Source: Bifidobacterium oedipodis (GTDB lineage: Bacteria; Actinomycetota; Actinomycetes; Actinomycetales; Bifidobacteriaceae). Taken from it: a stretch of DNA of 64,000 bases. How positions within the stretch are numbered: the first letter of the stretch is position 1; each line of letters opens with the position of its first letter. Both the position numbers and the translations under genes were made by a program. Below, piece after piece: positions 7,403 through 16,670 of the stretch. The stretch covers positions 372,001 to 436,000 of the forward strand of contig NZ_JAAIII010000001.1 of NCBI RefSeq assembly GCF_012932425.1, given 5' to 3'. The notes beneath the pieces are model-generated. The model saw only the letters and a program-made list of their open reading frames with translations. It did no database searches and was not told the DNA's origin.

Positions 7403-8758
7403 TCAGAACGCGTAGAGGCGGTCGAGGAGGGTGTCCATGTCATCGAATCGCTTGATGTTGCGATCGGGATGCCAGATTGGGTGACCTTGGGCAACAACCA
7501 GTTCGGGATGTTCCAGCATACGCAGGTCAACCAGCGGATTGCCATCCAACACCAGCAAATCAGCGGTGCGCCCAGACGTAATCGAACCCGTAACATCCTC
7601 CACACCCAGAATCTCCGCGTTCACGGCCGTCGCTGCATGCAGCGCCTCAACAGGTGAGAATCCGCCGCGCTTGACCATCAAATCCAATTCACGCCACGTG
7701 CCGTACTGCGGCACGAACGTCATTGCCGCATCCGTGCCCACACCAACGCGAATGCCAGCCTCATGCGCCTGATGCAAGCCCTGCACCATACCGGCAACCA
7801 CCGTGCGCGCATTCTCCAACTGAATATCCGTGATGCCGGAAACCGACTGATCCGCATCCAGCAGCGGCAGCGCAGCGCTCATCGTCGGAATCAACGCCGA
7901 CCAGCCGCGCAAAGCATTCGGATTATTGAGGAACAATTCAATCAGCTCAGCATCCAACACCGCGCCATGCTCGATCGTATCCACACCGGCAAGCAGCGCA
8001 CGACGCACACCCTCGGTGCTTTGCGCATGCGCGGCGACAATCACACCCGACTCGTGCGCGGCATCGCAGATCGCACGCATCTGATCCACCGTCATCTGCG
8101 GCGAACCCGCTTCACCCAGCTCCTGCGCGTCCGTCACGCCACCGGTCGCCGCGATTTTGATCGCGTTCACACCATGCGCGATATTCTCCAACGTGTTCGC
8201 ACGAGCCGCATCTGCATCCGGGCAGATCAATGCAATCAACGGCGCACCATGGCCCTCCGGAATCGCCAACAGCGGCCCAGACGCCAGCATACGAGGGCCG
8301 ACAATTTCGCCCGCGTCGATACGGTCGCGCAATGCCACGGCTTCATAGCCCACGTCGCCCAACGTGCGCAGCGTTGTCACGCCGGAGCGCAGCTGCGTTA
8401 TCACACTTGACTTGGCCTTCGCTGCAATATACGGCCGGCCGAACGGAGAATGCGCGAACGCAGCCATGCGGCGCTGGCCGGCCGGAGTCGCCAGCTTCGG
8501 ATTAATCGGCTTACCATCGGAGAACAAATGCACATGCACATTAATCAGGCCCGGCATCACGGTTTTGCCGGTAGCGTCAAGCATATGGTATCCGGACGGA
8601 ATCGGTGTGGACAGGCTGGGGGAGACCTGCTCGATACGACCGTTATCGCCAACGATGATGGTCATATCGTCAAGCACCGTACCTGCGGCATCACCGGTGA
8701 CCAACGTGGCGTGCGCGATGGCGAATGGTTCGATAACGGTACGTGGCGTTGCGCTCAT
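7403..8758 (-). CDS. Metal-dependent amidohydrolase (imidazolonepropionase-like family)
   Basis: A 451-residue protein with amidohydrolase superfamily landmarks. GKTVMPGLINVHVHLFSDG carries the HxH metal site near residue 75, VAAHAQ and DTIEHGAVLD give the later histidines, and GVGTDAAM the catalytic aspartate. The TIM barrel is closed by a C-terminal RTADLLVLDGNPLVDL segment. Relatives include imidazolonepropionase and Xaa-Pro dipeptidase-type enzymes; the substrate cannot be told. Monocistronic, running away from clpP. Confidence 0.85.
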   Translation of the reverse strand: MSATPRTVIEPFAIAHATLVTGDAAGTVLDDMTIIVGDNGRIEQVSPSLSTPIPSGYHMLDATGKTVMPGLINVHVHLFSDGKPINPKLATPAGQRRMAAFAHSPFGRPYIAAKAKSSVITQLRSGVTTLRTLGDVGYEAVALRDRIDAGEIVGPRMLASGPLLAIPEGHGAPLIALICPDADAARANTLENIAHGVNAIKIAATGGVTDAQELGEAGSPQMTVDQMRAICDAAHESGVIVAAHAQSTEGVRRALLAGVDTIEHGAVLDAELIELFLNNPNALRGWSALIPTMSAALPLLDADQSVSGITDIQLENARTVVAGMVQGLHQAHEAGIRVGVGTDAAMTFVPQYGTWRELDLMVKRGGFSPVEALHAATAVNAEILGVEDVTGSITSGRTADLLVLDGNPLVDLRMLEHPELVVAQGHPIWHPDRNIKRFDDMDTLLDRLYAF

Positions 8759-8882
8759 AGTCAGGCTCCTTTGCGTCTCTGTGGCTGCCTACCAGTCTAA
8801 TCCGTGAAGTTGCGTTTCGAATACAGCACACAGTCCAACGCGTACGCTGGCCGGAGAAAAAGCGTGAAATCATGCCAGCCGT

Positions 8883-8894
8883 CGCTTGAAGGCG
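8883..8894 (+). promoter_or_regulatory. Putative ClgR-type operator upstream of clpP1
   Basis: CGCTTGAAGGCG fits the CGC-Y-N5-GCG core described for actinobacterial ClgR sites. It lies about 45 bp before the clpP1 start, next to a TAGGCT/TAGACA -10-like stretch. ClgR control of clpP1P2 is known in actinobacteria including bifidobacteria; the site itself is my reading. Confidence 0.4.
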
Positions 8895-8936
8895 GTAGGC
8901 TAGACACTGTTTGAAAACATTAGAAGGAGAACCACG

Positions 8937-9569
8937 GTGAGCAATATGTTTGCAACCGCCCCGGTCATGGCTGGCGACGACATGCCGGCCGGCCCCGTCG
9001 ACCCGATTTTCAATCGCCTCCTGAAAGATCGCATCATCTGGATGGGCGAGGAAGTGAAGGACGACATGGCCAACCGCATCTGCGCCCAGCTGCTGATGCT
9101 GGCCGCGGAAGACCCGAAGAAGGACATCTGGCTGTACATCAATTCTCCCGGCGGCTCCATCACCGCCGGCATGGCCATCTATGACACCATGCAGCTCATT
9201 GAGCCGGATGTGGCCACGGTGGGCATCGGCATGTGCGCCTCGATGGGCCAGTTCCTGCTGAGCTCCGGCACCAAGGGCAAGCGTTATCTGACCAGCCATG
9301 CCCGCGTGCTCATGCACCAGCCTTCCGGCGGCATCGGCGGCACCACCACCGACGTGCGCATCAACGCCGAACTGATCATGGACATGAAGAAGACGCTCGC
9401 CGAACTCACGGCCGAGCAGACCGGCCACACCGTCGAAGAAATCTACCGCGACAACGAGTACGATCACTGGTTCACCGCCCAGGAAGCACTCGAATACGGC
9501 TTCATCGACAAGCTCGTGACCACGCCCGACACCATCGGCAACGCCGGCAACGAAACCCAAGGGGAGTGA
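8937..9569 (+). CDS. clpP1: ATP-dependent Clp protease proteolytic subunit 1
   Basis: A 210-residue ClpP. It starts with GTG 8937 behind [25 protein letters not shown], the nucleophile serine in CASMGQFLL and the catalytic histidine in MHQPSGG are all present. It forms the proteolytic barrel with the second ClpP encoded immediately downstream (5-bp gap) and is fed by ClpX, encoded nearby on the same strand, or by ClpC elsewhere. Two ClpP paralogues in tandem is the normal actinobacterial arrangement. Confidence 0.96.
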   Translation: MSNMFATAPVMAGDDMPAGPVDPIFNRLLKDRIIWMGEEVKDDMANRICAQLLMLAAEDPKKDIWLYINSPGGSITAGMAIYDTMQLIEPDVATVGIGMCASMGQFLLSSGTKGKRYLTSHARVLMHQPSGGIGGTTTDVRINAELIMDMKKTLAELTAEQTGHTVEEIYRDNEYDHWFTAQEALEYGFIDKLVTTPDTIGNAGNETQGE

Positions 9570-9574
9570 CACCA

Positions 9575-10279
9575 ATGGCAAGTGAAGAAGCGAAGTTCGT
9601 CCAGCGCGCGGATCGTCTGGCTGGCTCCACTGGCGTCGTCGGTTTTATGCCGGCCGCCGCACGCCAGGCTGCGTACGCCGCTCCGACCAACCGTTACATC
9701 ATGCCGCAGTTCGTGGAGAAGACCCCCTATGGCATGAAGACGCAGGACGCCTACTCACGCCTGTTCGAGGATCGCATCATCTTCCTCGGTGTGCAGGTGG
9801 ACGACGCTTCCGCAGACGACGTGATGGCCCAGCTGCTGGTTCTGGAATCCCAGGATCCCAACCGCGACGTGATGATGTACATCAACTCTCCCGGTGGCTC
9901 GATGACCGCCATGACCGCCATCTACGACACCATGCAGTACATCAAGCCTGACGTGCAGACCGTGTGCCTCGGCCAAGCCGCCTCCGCCGCCGCGATTCTG
10001 CTGGCGTCCGGCACCAAGGGCAAGCGTCTGATGCTGCCGAACGCACGTGTGCTTATCCACCAGCCGGCCATCGATCAGGGTTTCGGCAAGGCCACGGAAA
10101 TTGAAATCCAGGCCAAGGAAATGCTGCGCATGCGCGAATGGCTGGAGACTACGCTGGCCAAGCACACCGGTCAGGATGTTGAAAAGATCCGCCGCGACAT
10201 CGAGGTGGATACGTTCCTGACCGCTCAGCAGGCCAAGGAATACGGCATCGTGGACGAGGTGCTCGAACACCGCCAGTAA
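9575..10279 (+). CDS. clpP2: ATP-dependent Clp protease proteolytic subunit 2
   Basis: A 234-residue ClpP paralogue. ATG 9575 is chosen, with AGGGGAG about ten bases upstream; the frame is open far upstream but only shadows clpP1. [17 protein letters not shown], the serine in GQAASAAAILLASG and the histidine in LIHQPAID are intact, so both ClpPs should be catalytically competent. It has a longer N-terminus (about 35 residues, including a propeptide-like stretch) than ClpP1. Cotranscribed with clpP1. Confidence 0.96.
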   Translation: MASEEAKFVQRADRLAGSTGVVGFMPAAARQAAYAAPTNRYIMPQFVEKTPYGMKTQDAYSRLFEDRIIFLGVQVDDASADDVMAQLLVLESQDPNRDVMMYINSPGGSMTAMTAIYDTMQYIKPDVQTVCLGQAASAAAILLASGTKGKRLMLPNARVLIHQPAIDQGFGKATEIEIQAKEMLRMREWLETTLAKHTGQDVEKIRRDIEVDTFLTAQQAKEYGIVDEVLEHRQ

Positions 10280-10361
10280 GCCGTAGCCCTGCTGTTCAGG
10301 GTTTGCGTTGCGCAAGTGTTGGTATTACCTCACATATAAACGCGGCATAAGGCATAACAGG

Positions 10362-10422
10362 AACCCTCCGGTTTTGCGCGAAGACAGTCATTTACTGCCC
10401 GCCAAAAGGCCGGAGGGTTTTG
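10362..10422 (+). terminator. Long hairpin between clpP2 and clpX
   Basis: AACCCTCCGGTTTTG (10362-10376) can pair with CAAAAGGCCGGAGGGTT, with a two-base bulge, enclosing a loop of about 26 bases and followed by TTTTGC. It can act as a terminator or a partial attenuator that lowers clpX expression relative to clpP1P2. Confidence 0.6.
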
Positions 10423-10553
10423 CTATGCTGCGACGTTCTTTGCCATGACATTCCGCTATATCCGGCAGGTTGATGCGCGGCAAGCCACGTTGGTGCGAGT
10501 AATGTGTGGATAAGGTGGTGGTACGTGATGAACGCGCATGTCAAGGAGCCGAT

Positions 10554-11903
10554 ATGGGTCGAGTGGTGAGCTATAACGACGATGTTCCCCATTGCACATT
10601 TTGCGGTAAATCCGAGCATCAGGTCAGAAAACTGGTCGCTGGCTCCAACGCCTCCATTTGCGACGAATGCATCGAACTATGCGTGGACATCATCTCCGAG
10701 GAACGACGCAAAGACGCCGAAGCCAATTCGCTGACCTTACCCAAGCCCGCCCAGATTTTCGACTATCTCAACCGATACGTCATCGGTCAAGAGGATGCCA
10801 AACGCGCGCTGTCTGTCGCCGTATACAACCATTACAAACGCGTCAACATGGAATTGCAGGAGGCAGCCGCCCTCGGCGCAGATGGGGGAGAGCATACGGG
10901 CGAGATGCGTGCCCGACTGCGTCGTCGGCGTGACCCGCTTGCCGACGTCGAGGTCGCCAAATCAAATATTCTGTTGCTCGGGCCTACGGGTGTTGGCAAA
11001 ACCTATTTGGCCCAATCCTTGGCGCGCGTAATGAACGTGCCTTTTGTGATCACCGACGCGACCACCCTCACCGAAGCAGGCTATGTGGGCGACGATGTGG
11101 AAACCGTGCTGCAGCGACTCATCGAAGCGGCGGATGGGGATATCGACCGTGCCCAGCATGGCATCATCTACATCGACGAAATCGATAAAATCGCTCGCAA
11201 ATCCGGAGAAAACACCTCCATCACCCGTGACGTGTCCGGCGAAGGCGTGCAGCAGGCATTGCTCAAAATACTCGAAGGCACCATCGCCTCCGTGCCGGTG
11301 GAAGGCACGCGCAAGCACAAGGAACAGGACGTTGTCAAAATCGATACGCGTGACATTCTGTTCATCTGCGGTGGCGCGTTCGTAGGTCTCACCGACATCA
11401 TTCGACAACGGCTCGGCGGACGCGAAAGTGGCTTCGGCGCGGCCTGGCATGAACACAATATCGATGATGAGGAACTGCTTGCCCAGGTGAGTGCCGACGA
11501 TTTGGCAGAATTCGGGCTGCTGCCTGAATTCATCGGACGTTTGCCCGTCACCAGCGTACTGCGGGAACTTACCGTTGACGATCTGGTGCAAATCCTCACC
11601 CGACCGGCCAACGCACTGACCAAGCAATACCGCAAGCTGTTCGCGGTGGATGGCGTTGATCTCAGATTCACCGAAGGCGCGGTGCAGGCCATCGCTGAAA
11701 TATCCATTGGTCGCGGCACCGGTGCGCGCGGGTTGCGCTCGATTATCGAAAAAACCTTGCAGGATACGATGTTCCAGCTGCCCAGTATGGATGATGTGTC
11801 CAGAGTCGTGGTCGATGAAGCGTCAGTGAGAGGTGCAGGCAGCCCGAAGCTGTTGCGCGAGACGGCTGGAGAAGTTGCAGCAACTGGGCGGCAAGCGGCA
11901 TAG
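10554..11903 (+). CDS. clpX: ATP-dependent Clp protease ATPase subunit ClpX
   Basis: A 449-residue AAA+ unfoldase. ATG 10554 follows AAGGAG. In order: the four-cysteine zinc-binding domain ([11 protein letters not shown] ... CDECIELC, residues 13-40), Walker A GPTGVGKT, the GYVGDDVE pore loop, Walker B IIYIDEID, and the [14 protein letters not shown] ring segment. An insert of about 25 residues after [12 protein letters not shown] ([21 protein letters not shown]) is longer than in E. coli ClpX. It delivers substrates to ClpP1P2. Confidence 0.97.
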   Translation: MGRVVSYNDDVPHCTFCGKSEHQVRKLVAGSNASICDECIELCVDIISEERRKDAEANSLTLPKPAQIFDYLNRYVIGQEDAKRALSVAVYNHYKRVNMELQEAAALGADGGEHTGEMRARLRRRRDPLADVEVAKSNILLLGPTGVGKTYLAQSLARVMNVPFVITDATTLTEAGYVGDDVETVLQRLIEAADGDIDRAQHGIIYIDEIDKIARKSGENTSITRDVSGEGVQQALLKILEGTIASVPVEGTRKHKEQDVVKIDTRDILFICGGAFVGLTDIIRQRLGGRESGFGAAWHEHNIDDEELLAQVSADDLAEFGLLPEFIGRLPVTSVLRELTVDDLVQILTRPANALTKQYRKLFAVDGVDLRFTEGAVQAIAEISIGRGTGARGLRSIIEKTLQDTMFQLPSMDDVSRVVVDEASVRGAGSPKLLRETAGEVAATGRQAA

Positions 11904-11945
11904 GCGAGCCAGAGTTGTAATGCATAGGCAACGTTGTAATGGAAA

Positions 11946-11975
11946 ATCCCCGCTCGAATCAATCGAAGCGGGGAA
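11946..11975 (-). terminator. Rho-independent terminator after the tRNA-Arg pair
   Basis: On the minus strand CCCCGCTTCGATTGATTCGAGCGGGG-type pairing (arms TCCCCGC/GCGGGGA) is followed by TTTTCC. It ends transcription of the two tRNA genes and, read on the plus strand, lies just behind clpX. Confidence 0.75.
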
Positions 11976-11983
11976 TCAGCTTG

Positions 11984-12057
11984 TGCGCGAGACAGGATTC
12001 GAACCTGCGACCTGCTGATCCGTAGTCAGCTGCTCTAATCCGCTGGGCTACTCGCGC
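11984..12057 (-). tRNA. tRNA-Arg (anticodon ACG)
   Basis: A 74-base cloverleaf. The acceptor GCGCGAG pairs with CTCGCGC followed by discriminator A. The anticodon stem GCTGA/TCAGC encloses CTACGGA with anticodon ACG, and the T loop is GGTTCGAATCC. CCA is not encoded. It is identical to the copy 32 bases away. Confidence 0.96.
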
Positions 12058-12089
12058 ATGTCATTGTTTAACCTCTATGACCGGAGGAG

Positions 12090-12163
12090 TGCGCGAGACA
12101 GGATTCGAACCTGCGACCTGCTGATCCGTAGTCAGCTGCTCTAATCCGCTGGGCTACTCGCGC
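12090..12163 (-). tRNA. tRNA-Arg (anticodon ACG), second copy
   Basis: The gene body is identical to the downstream copy at 11984-12057 and has the same anticodon loop CTACGGA. The 32-base spacer suggests a recent tandem duplication and one transcript. ACG reads CGU/CGC/CGA after inosine modification. Confidence 0.96.
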
Positions 12164-12349
12164 ATGTTGTCCTTGAGACAACTCGCCCTATAATACACGC
12201 CTTTTGCGCCCATGCAAATCGGTGTGTCGCGATGTTGCGAGCAGCATAGAGTGCAGCTATCGATGGAACGGCGAGTATTGCAAGGCATCGTTAGCAATCG
12301 ACGCTAGGATAGATTGAGTTGTTTTCCGCCAGCAGCGAAAGGTGAAGTG

Positions 12350-13555
12350 GTGACTGAATCGCAGCGCCCCCAGTATGATTTCGATACCATCCTCGAACGC
12401 CATGGTTCGACCTCCGTCAAATGGCATGAGGTCGTCGAGCAGATGGGCCCCGGTGCCAAGGATGTGGTGCCACTGTCCGTGGCAGATATGGAATTCAAAC
12501 CAGCTCCCGAAATCGTCGCCGCGCTCGTCGAATCCGCAACCCATGACGTGTTCGGCTACGACTATGCCACTGAGGATTACTTCGACGCCTTGGTGAGTTG
12601 GATGAAGCGCCGCCACAACTTCGACGTGGACCCCGCATGGGTGAGCCTGTCCGACGGTGTGATGCCGGCCATCAACACCGCCCTGCGTTCGGTGACCCGC
12701 CCCGGCGACAAAGTCATCATCCAACGCCCTGTCTACTATCCGTTCACTTCCGCTGCGGAACGCAACGGCTTGACCATCCTCGACAACGAACTCAAACTCA
12801 CCGATGAAGGCCGCTACGAAATCGACTTCGACGACCTTGAAGCCAAAGCCGCCGACCCTCGCTGCACAGCGATGATCCTGTGCAACCCGCACAACCCGGT
12901 CGGCCGCGTGTGGACGCCCGAAGAGCTCAAGCGCATCGGCGACATCTGCATCAAGCGTCGCGTGCGCCTGCTGTGCGACGAAATCCACGCCGACTTCGAA
13001 TACCCGGGCCATAAGGTCACCATGTTCTCCACGCTCGGCCCCGAATATGCCGACATCGTTTTCGAATTCACCGCACCCACCAAGACGTTCAACCTTGCCG
13101 GACTGCTGTGCTCCAATGCGATTATTCCGAATCCTCACCTCAAGCGCCGTTACGATGTAGCCGCCGACAACATCGGTGGTCTGACCGTCAGCCACTTCGG
13201 ACTCGTGGCATGCCAGGCGGCATATAACCATGCCGAGCCGTGGCTGGACGCCCTGCAGCAGGTTATCGCGCGCAACCTTGGCGTGGTGCGCGACTTTGCC
13301 GCTCGTACCGACGGCATTCGCCTCATCGAACCCGAAGGCACCTATCTGGCGTGGCTTGACTGCCGTGGTCTCGGCTTTGCCACACCGGAGGATTTATGCA
13401 CGTTCCTGCGCACCAAGGCACGCGTCTGGTTCGACGAAGGAACCATGTTCGGCGAATCCGGCAGCTTCTTCGAACGTGTGAACCTTGCATGCCCGACTTG
13501 TCTGCTTGAACGTGTGCTGAATAACATCGAAACCGCCTTGAATGAACGCGGCTAG
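12350..13555 (+). CDS. MalY/PatB-family PLP-dependent C-S lyase (cystathionine beta-lyase type)
   Basis: A 401-residue fold-type I aminotransferase-like enzyme. GTG 12350 is chosen after AAAGGTGAAG. Family features: PLSVADMEFKPAPEI at the N-terminus (VADMDF motif), SDGVMPAINTALRSVT, CNPHNPVGRVWT and the PLP lysine in APTKTFNLAGL. PatB/MalY enzymes cleave cystathionine or cysteine C-S bonds, giving homocysteine or H2S plus pyruvate. A paralogue lies at 56043-57263. Together with metY it fits sulfur amino acid metabolism. Confidence 0.9.
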   Translation: MTESQRPQYDFDTILERHGSTSVKWHEVVEQMGPGAKDVVPLSVADMEFKPAPEIVAALVESATHDVFGYDYATEDYFDALVSWMKRRHNFDVDPAWVSLSDGVMPAINTALRSVTRPGDKVIIQRPVYYPFTSAAERNGLTILDNELKLTDEGRYEIDFDDLEAKAADPRCTAMILCNPHNPVGRVWTPEELKRIGDICIKRRVRLLCDEIHADFEYPGHKVTMFSTLGPEYADIVFEFTAPTKTFNLAGLLCSNAIIPNPHLKRRYDVAADNIGGLTVSHFGLVACQAAYNHAEPWLDALQQVIARNLGVVRDFAARTDGIRLIEPEGTYLAWLDCRGLGFATPEDLCTFLRTKARVWFDEGTMFGESGSFFERVNLACPTCLLERVLNNIETALNERG

Positions 13556-13670
13556 ACATCGGCGTAAGCCGGGGGCGGAATTCCGCAACATCGGCCTCGT
13601 ATGATGGAAAGCAGATTGATTTCATCAGGATTCCCGCAGCAATAATTTCGCGGGCAGAAGAGGAGAGGCA

Positions 13671-15200
13671 ATGGGCGCAACAGCGGGTGCAACAGGCAAG
13701 AACACGGTGTGGGGCACTATCAGACATATCGCAGCCTCGGATCGCATCTCTGGCCTGATTATGCTCGGTTTCGCGCTGGCCGGTCTGGTGCTTGCCAACC
13801 TGCCTTGGACCTATCATCTGTTCGAGGCCGTTGCGGAAACACAGATCGGCATTCCCTACACGAATATCGACTTGCCGATTGGCCACTGGGCTCAGGATGG
13901 TCTGCTGACCATATTCTTCCTGATGGTCGGCCTTGACCTGAAGCAGGAATTGACCACGGGCTCGCTGGCCAATCCCAAGGCCGCAGCCGTGCCCATGCTG
14001 TGCGCGGTCGGCGGCATGCTGGTGCCACCTCTGCTGTTTCTGGCGGTTACGGCGCTCTACTCGCAGTTTGCACCGCCCGCGCCGGGCTTTGAGGTAATCG
14101 CCTCAGGCGCGGTGCATTCCTACGGTTCCATCGCCCACGGCTGGGCCATCCCCACCGCAACCGACATTGCCTTTTCGCTGACTGTTCTCGCCCTGTTCGC
14201 CAAGGCGTTGCCCGGCTCGATTCGTGCGTTCCTGATGACGCTTGCCACCGTGGACGATCTGCTGGCAATCATCTTGATTGCCGTATTCTTTTCGTCGCTT
14301 AACGCCTGGTACTGGTTCATCGGCATTGCCGTATGCGCTGTGGCATGGGCATATCTGGTGAGGTTGAAAAGAGTGCCATGGATAGCGGTCGGCTTAGTGG
14401 GCATTCTGGCATGGGTGATGATGTTCGAAGCCGGCGTGCACCCCACTCTGGCTGGTGTGTTGGTCGGGCTGCTCACTCCCTCGCGCGAAATGCACGGCGA
14501 AACCAGCCCGCGTGCCGAACGCTATCATGACAAGCTCCAACCCTTGTCTGCGCTGCTGGCGCTGCCGATCTTTGCCTTCTTCGCCACTGGCGTGCACTTT
14601 GACGCACTCAGCCCGGCCCTGATGATTTCACCGGTGGTGGTAGGCATTGTGGTGGCGCTTGTGGTCGGCAAACCCGTCGGCATTCTGGCCGTCGCCTGGC
14701 TGTCCACGCATGTGGGAGGCCTCAACATGCCCAAGGGATTGCGTGTACGAGACATGCTTCCCGCAGCCTGCGCCTGCGGCATCGGCTTCACTGTTTCCTT
14801 CCTCATCGCCTCATTGGCATACAGCGATGCCGAACTGTCTGCGGAAGCACGATTCGGTGTGCTGATGGCATCATTGATCGCCGCACTGATTTCCGGACTG
14901 CTGCTCAGTCATCAGTCCAAGCGCTTCGAGCAGGCAAAAGCTGCTGGCCATGAAGTGGAAAGCAACGAACCTCAGGAGCATGTTGGCATGCTAGCTGACG
15001 GTGCCACCAGCGTGACCATGGATGCGTTCACGCCGGAGCAGATCGCTGCGATACAGTCCAAGCGCAAGGCCAATGAAGCCGCGCAGCCCAAGCAAGCCAA
15101 GGAGACGAAACGATGGTCAAGAAGAAGCATAAGAATAAGAAAAGCGGCGACGGAAACGAAGCGTCCCAGAAGGCGCAACAGGCGCAATCCCTCGGCCTGA
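13671..15200 (+). CDS. nhaA: Na+/H+ antiporter NhaA
   Basis: A 509-residue membrane protein with about eleven or twelve helices. AIPTATDIAFSL and TVDDLLAIILIAVFF carry the conserved ion-binding aspartates of helices IV and V, and GVHPTLAGVLVGLL matches the helix VIII signature. It exports Na+ in exchange for protons. The C-terminal 90 residues are a charged extension beyond the E. coli length (388 aa), and the last 88 bases overlap the start of the next gene. Start ATG 13671 follows GAGGAGAGG. Confidence 0.94.
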   Translation: MGATAGATGKNTVWGTIRHIAASDRISGLIMLGFALAGLVLANLPWTYHLFEAVAETQIGIPYTNIDLPIGHWAQDGLLTIFFLMVGLDLKQELTTGSLANPKAAAVPMLCAVGGMLVPPLLFLAVTALYSQFAPPAPGFEVIASGAVHSYGSIAHGWAIPTATDIAFSLTVLALFAKALPGSIRAFLMTLATVDDLLAIILIAVFFSSLNAWYWFIGIAVCAVAWAYLVRLKRVPWIAVGLVGILAWVMMFEAGVHPTLAGVLVGLLTPSREMHGETSPRAERYHDKLQPLSALLALPIFAFFATGVHFDALSPALMISPVVVGIVVALVVGKPVGILAVAWLSTHVGGLNMPKGLRVRDMLPAACACGIGFTVSFLIASLAYSDAELSAEARFGVLMASLIAALISGLLLSHQSKRFEQAKAAGHEVESNEPQEHVGMLADGATSVTMDAFTPEQIAAIQSKRKANEAAQPKQAKETKRWSRRSIRIRKAATETKRPRRRNRRNPSA

Positions 15201-15955
15201 TCGGCGATGAATCGCCTTTAGGCGACACTTATCATCGTGGCCCGGTGATTCTGCGCGGGCAGATGATTCCGACGGATAACACCACCGCCAACCTGCTCAA
15301 ACCGGATCAGGACACGGATTGGCTGCATATGGATCCGTGGCGTGTGCTGCGTATCCAATCAGAGTTTGTGGATGGCTTCGGCGCTTTGGCCGAACTTGGC
15401 CCGGCCGTTTCCATATTCGGCTCCGCTCGAACCGCACGCACTGATGCCGACTATAAAGCTGCCAGACGTATGGGATCTTTGATTGCCAAACGGAATATCG
15501 CCGTGATTACCGGCGGTGGCCCGGGCATTATGGAAGCCGCCAATAGGGGAGCGGCATTGGCTGGTGGCAAATCAGTCGGCCTTGGTATCGAGCTGCCGCA
15601 CGAACAGGGGCTGAACCAGTGGGTGAATCTGGGGATGAGCTTTCGCTACTTCTTCGTGCGTAAAACCATGTTCGTGAAATATTCGTCCGGTGTGATTATT
15701 TGCCCGGGAGGGTTCGGCACGCTTGATGAAATGTTCGAGCTGCTCACGTTGGTACAAACCCATAAGGTCGCTGACATGCCGGTGGTGCTTTATGGCACCG
15801 CCTACTGGCAGGGGTTGCTTGACTGGATCAACGGACCGGTTGCCGAACATGGCATGATTTCACCGATTGATCCCAGCCTGGTCACCCTTACCGATGACGT
15901 GGACGAAGCAGTACAGGTCGCCACCCGCGCGATCGAGGCAACAGTTAACGCTTGA
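15113..15955 (+). CDS. LOG-family nucleotide 5'-monophosphate phosphoribohydrolase (TIGR00730)
   Basis: A 280-residue Rossmann-fold protein. ITGGGPGIMEAANRGA and CPGGFGTLDEMFELL (PGGxGTxxE) are the diagnostic LOG motifs binding the nucleotide phosphate. The family cleaves AMP-type nucleotides, or cytokinin nucleotides in some hosts, to base plus ribose 5-phosphate. A lysine-rich N-terminal tail (MVKKKHKNKKS) precedes the domain. ATG 15113 follows AAGGAGACG inside the 3' end of nhaA, so translation may be coupled. Confidence 0.87.
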   Translation: MVKKKHKNKKSGDGNEASQKAQQAQSLGLIGDESPLGDTYHRGPVILRGQMIPTDNTTANLLKPDQDTDWLHMDPWRVLRIQSEFVDGFGALAELGPAVSIFGSARTARTDADYKAARRMGSLIAKRNIAVITGGGPGIMEAANRGAALAGGKSVGLGIELPHEQGLNQWVNLGMSFRYFFVRKTMFVKYSSGVIICPGGFGTLDEMFELLTLVQTHKVADMPVVLYGTAYWQGLLDWINGPVAEHGMISPIDPSLVTLTDDVDEAVQVATRAIEATVNA

Positions 15956-16610
15956 TGGCGATCAGCATGCCGGTGCCATCCGGCGTGAGCGCGGTTTCGA
16001 AAGCGTCATCCTCTTCGACGGCCGCAATGAGCTCGCGCATGGCCACCGCGCGTTCGCTGCGATCAGCGGCATCAACCACTCCACCAGATGCACAATCCAA
16101 CGCCAACGCATTGGTGAATACGATGACTCCATGCTGGCGCAGCAGGCGAGAAGCCTGATGATATGTCGCCGCATAGTTTTGCGCGTCGCCGGCCACGACA
16201 ATCAAATCGTAGTCGTTCGCGTTCAGACGCGGCAGGAACACGCTGGCCGGCGCGTTCACCGCGCGCAGTGACGTGTCGATAGTGTCTTGCAGTTGGGTGA
16301 ACGCCTTGCGAATTAGCGTGATGCCCTGTGCTGTGGAATCGACGGCGGTGAGCTGGCCAGAACCATCCAAGGCTGCCACCAAACGCATGGTTTCCACCAA
16401 TGACGCGGTACCCACGGCAATCACCGAAGAGGCATGGGTCAGGCGTACCAACAGTCCCAGCAGCTGTGCCTGGGCGGCCGGCCCCTGCATCAGGCCTGCC
16501 ATATCGGCTGCGGCACGCGCCTCGGCGATATCAGCGGGTTCAAGTTCACGGGCGTGCTCTTCGGTATAATCCCAAGCCTTGGCAAGCTTCGTATACTGCG
16601 TTTTATCCAT
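15945..16610 (-). CDS. O-methyltransferase-like protein
   Basis: A 221-residue class I SAM-dependent methyltransferase of the actinobacterial O-methyltransferase family. SSVIAVGTASLVETMRLVAAL replaces the more usual EIGTxxGYS motif I, and LTAVDS and YDLIVVAGDAQNY follow as the acidic and post-motif strands. The degenerate motif I (G-T-A-S without the glycine triad) leaves activity uncertain. The 3' end overlaps the convergent LOG gene by 11 bases. Confidence 0.75.
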   Translation of the reverse strand: MDKTQYTKLAKAWDYTEEHARELEPADIAEARAAADMAGLMQGPAAQAQLLGLLVRLTHASSVIAVGTASLVETMRLVAALDGSGQLTAVDSTAQGITLIRKAFTQLQDTIDTSLRAVNAPASVFLPRLNANDYDLIVVAGDAQNYAATYHQASRLLRQHGVIVFTNALALDCASGGVVDAADRSERAVAMRELIAAVEEDDAFETALTPDGTGMLIAIKR

Positions 16611-16670
16611 AACTGACCACTCTACCTACTGTTGTCATCTCTCTCGTTACGTGGAAAAGAGTTGAAAATC

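Noticed and set aside
12257..13231. 324-codon minus-strand ORF opposite the PatB-like gene
   Set aside because: Shadow of the coding strand; the plus-strand enzyme explains the conservation.
15113..15200. Frameshift at the nhaA-LOG overlap
   Set aside because: The LOG gene has its own ribosome site and start, and nhaA is already complete before the overlap.
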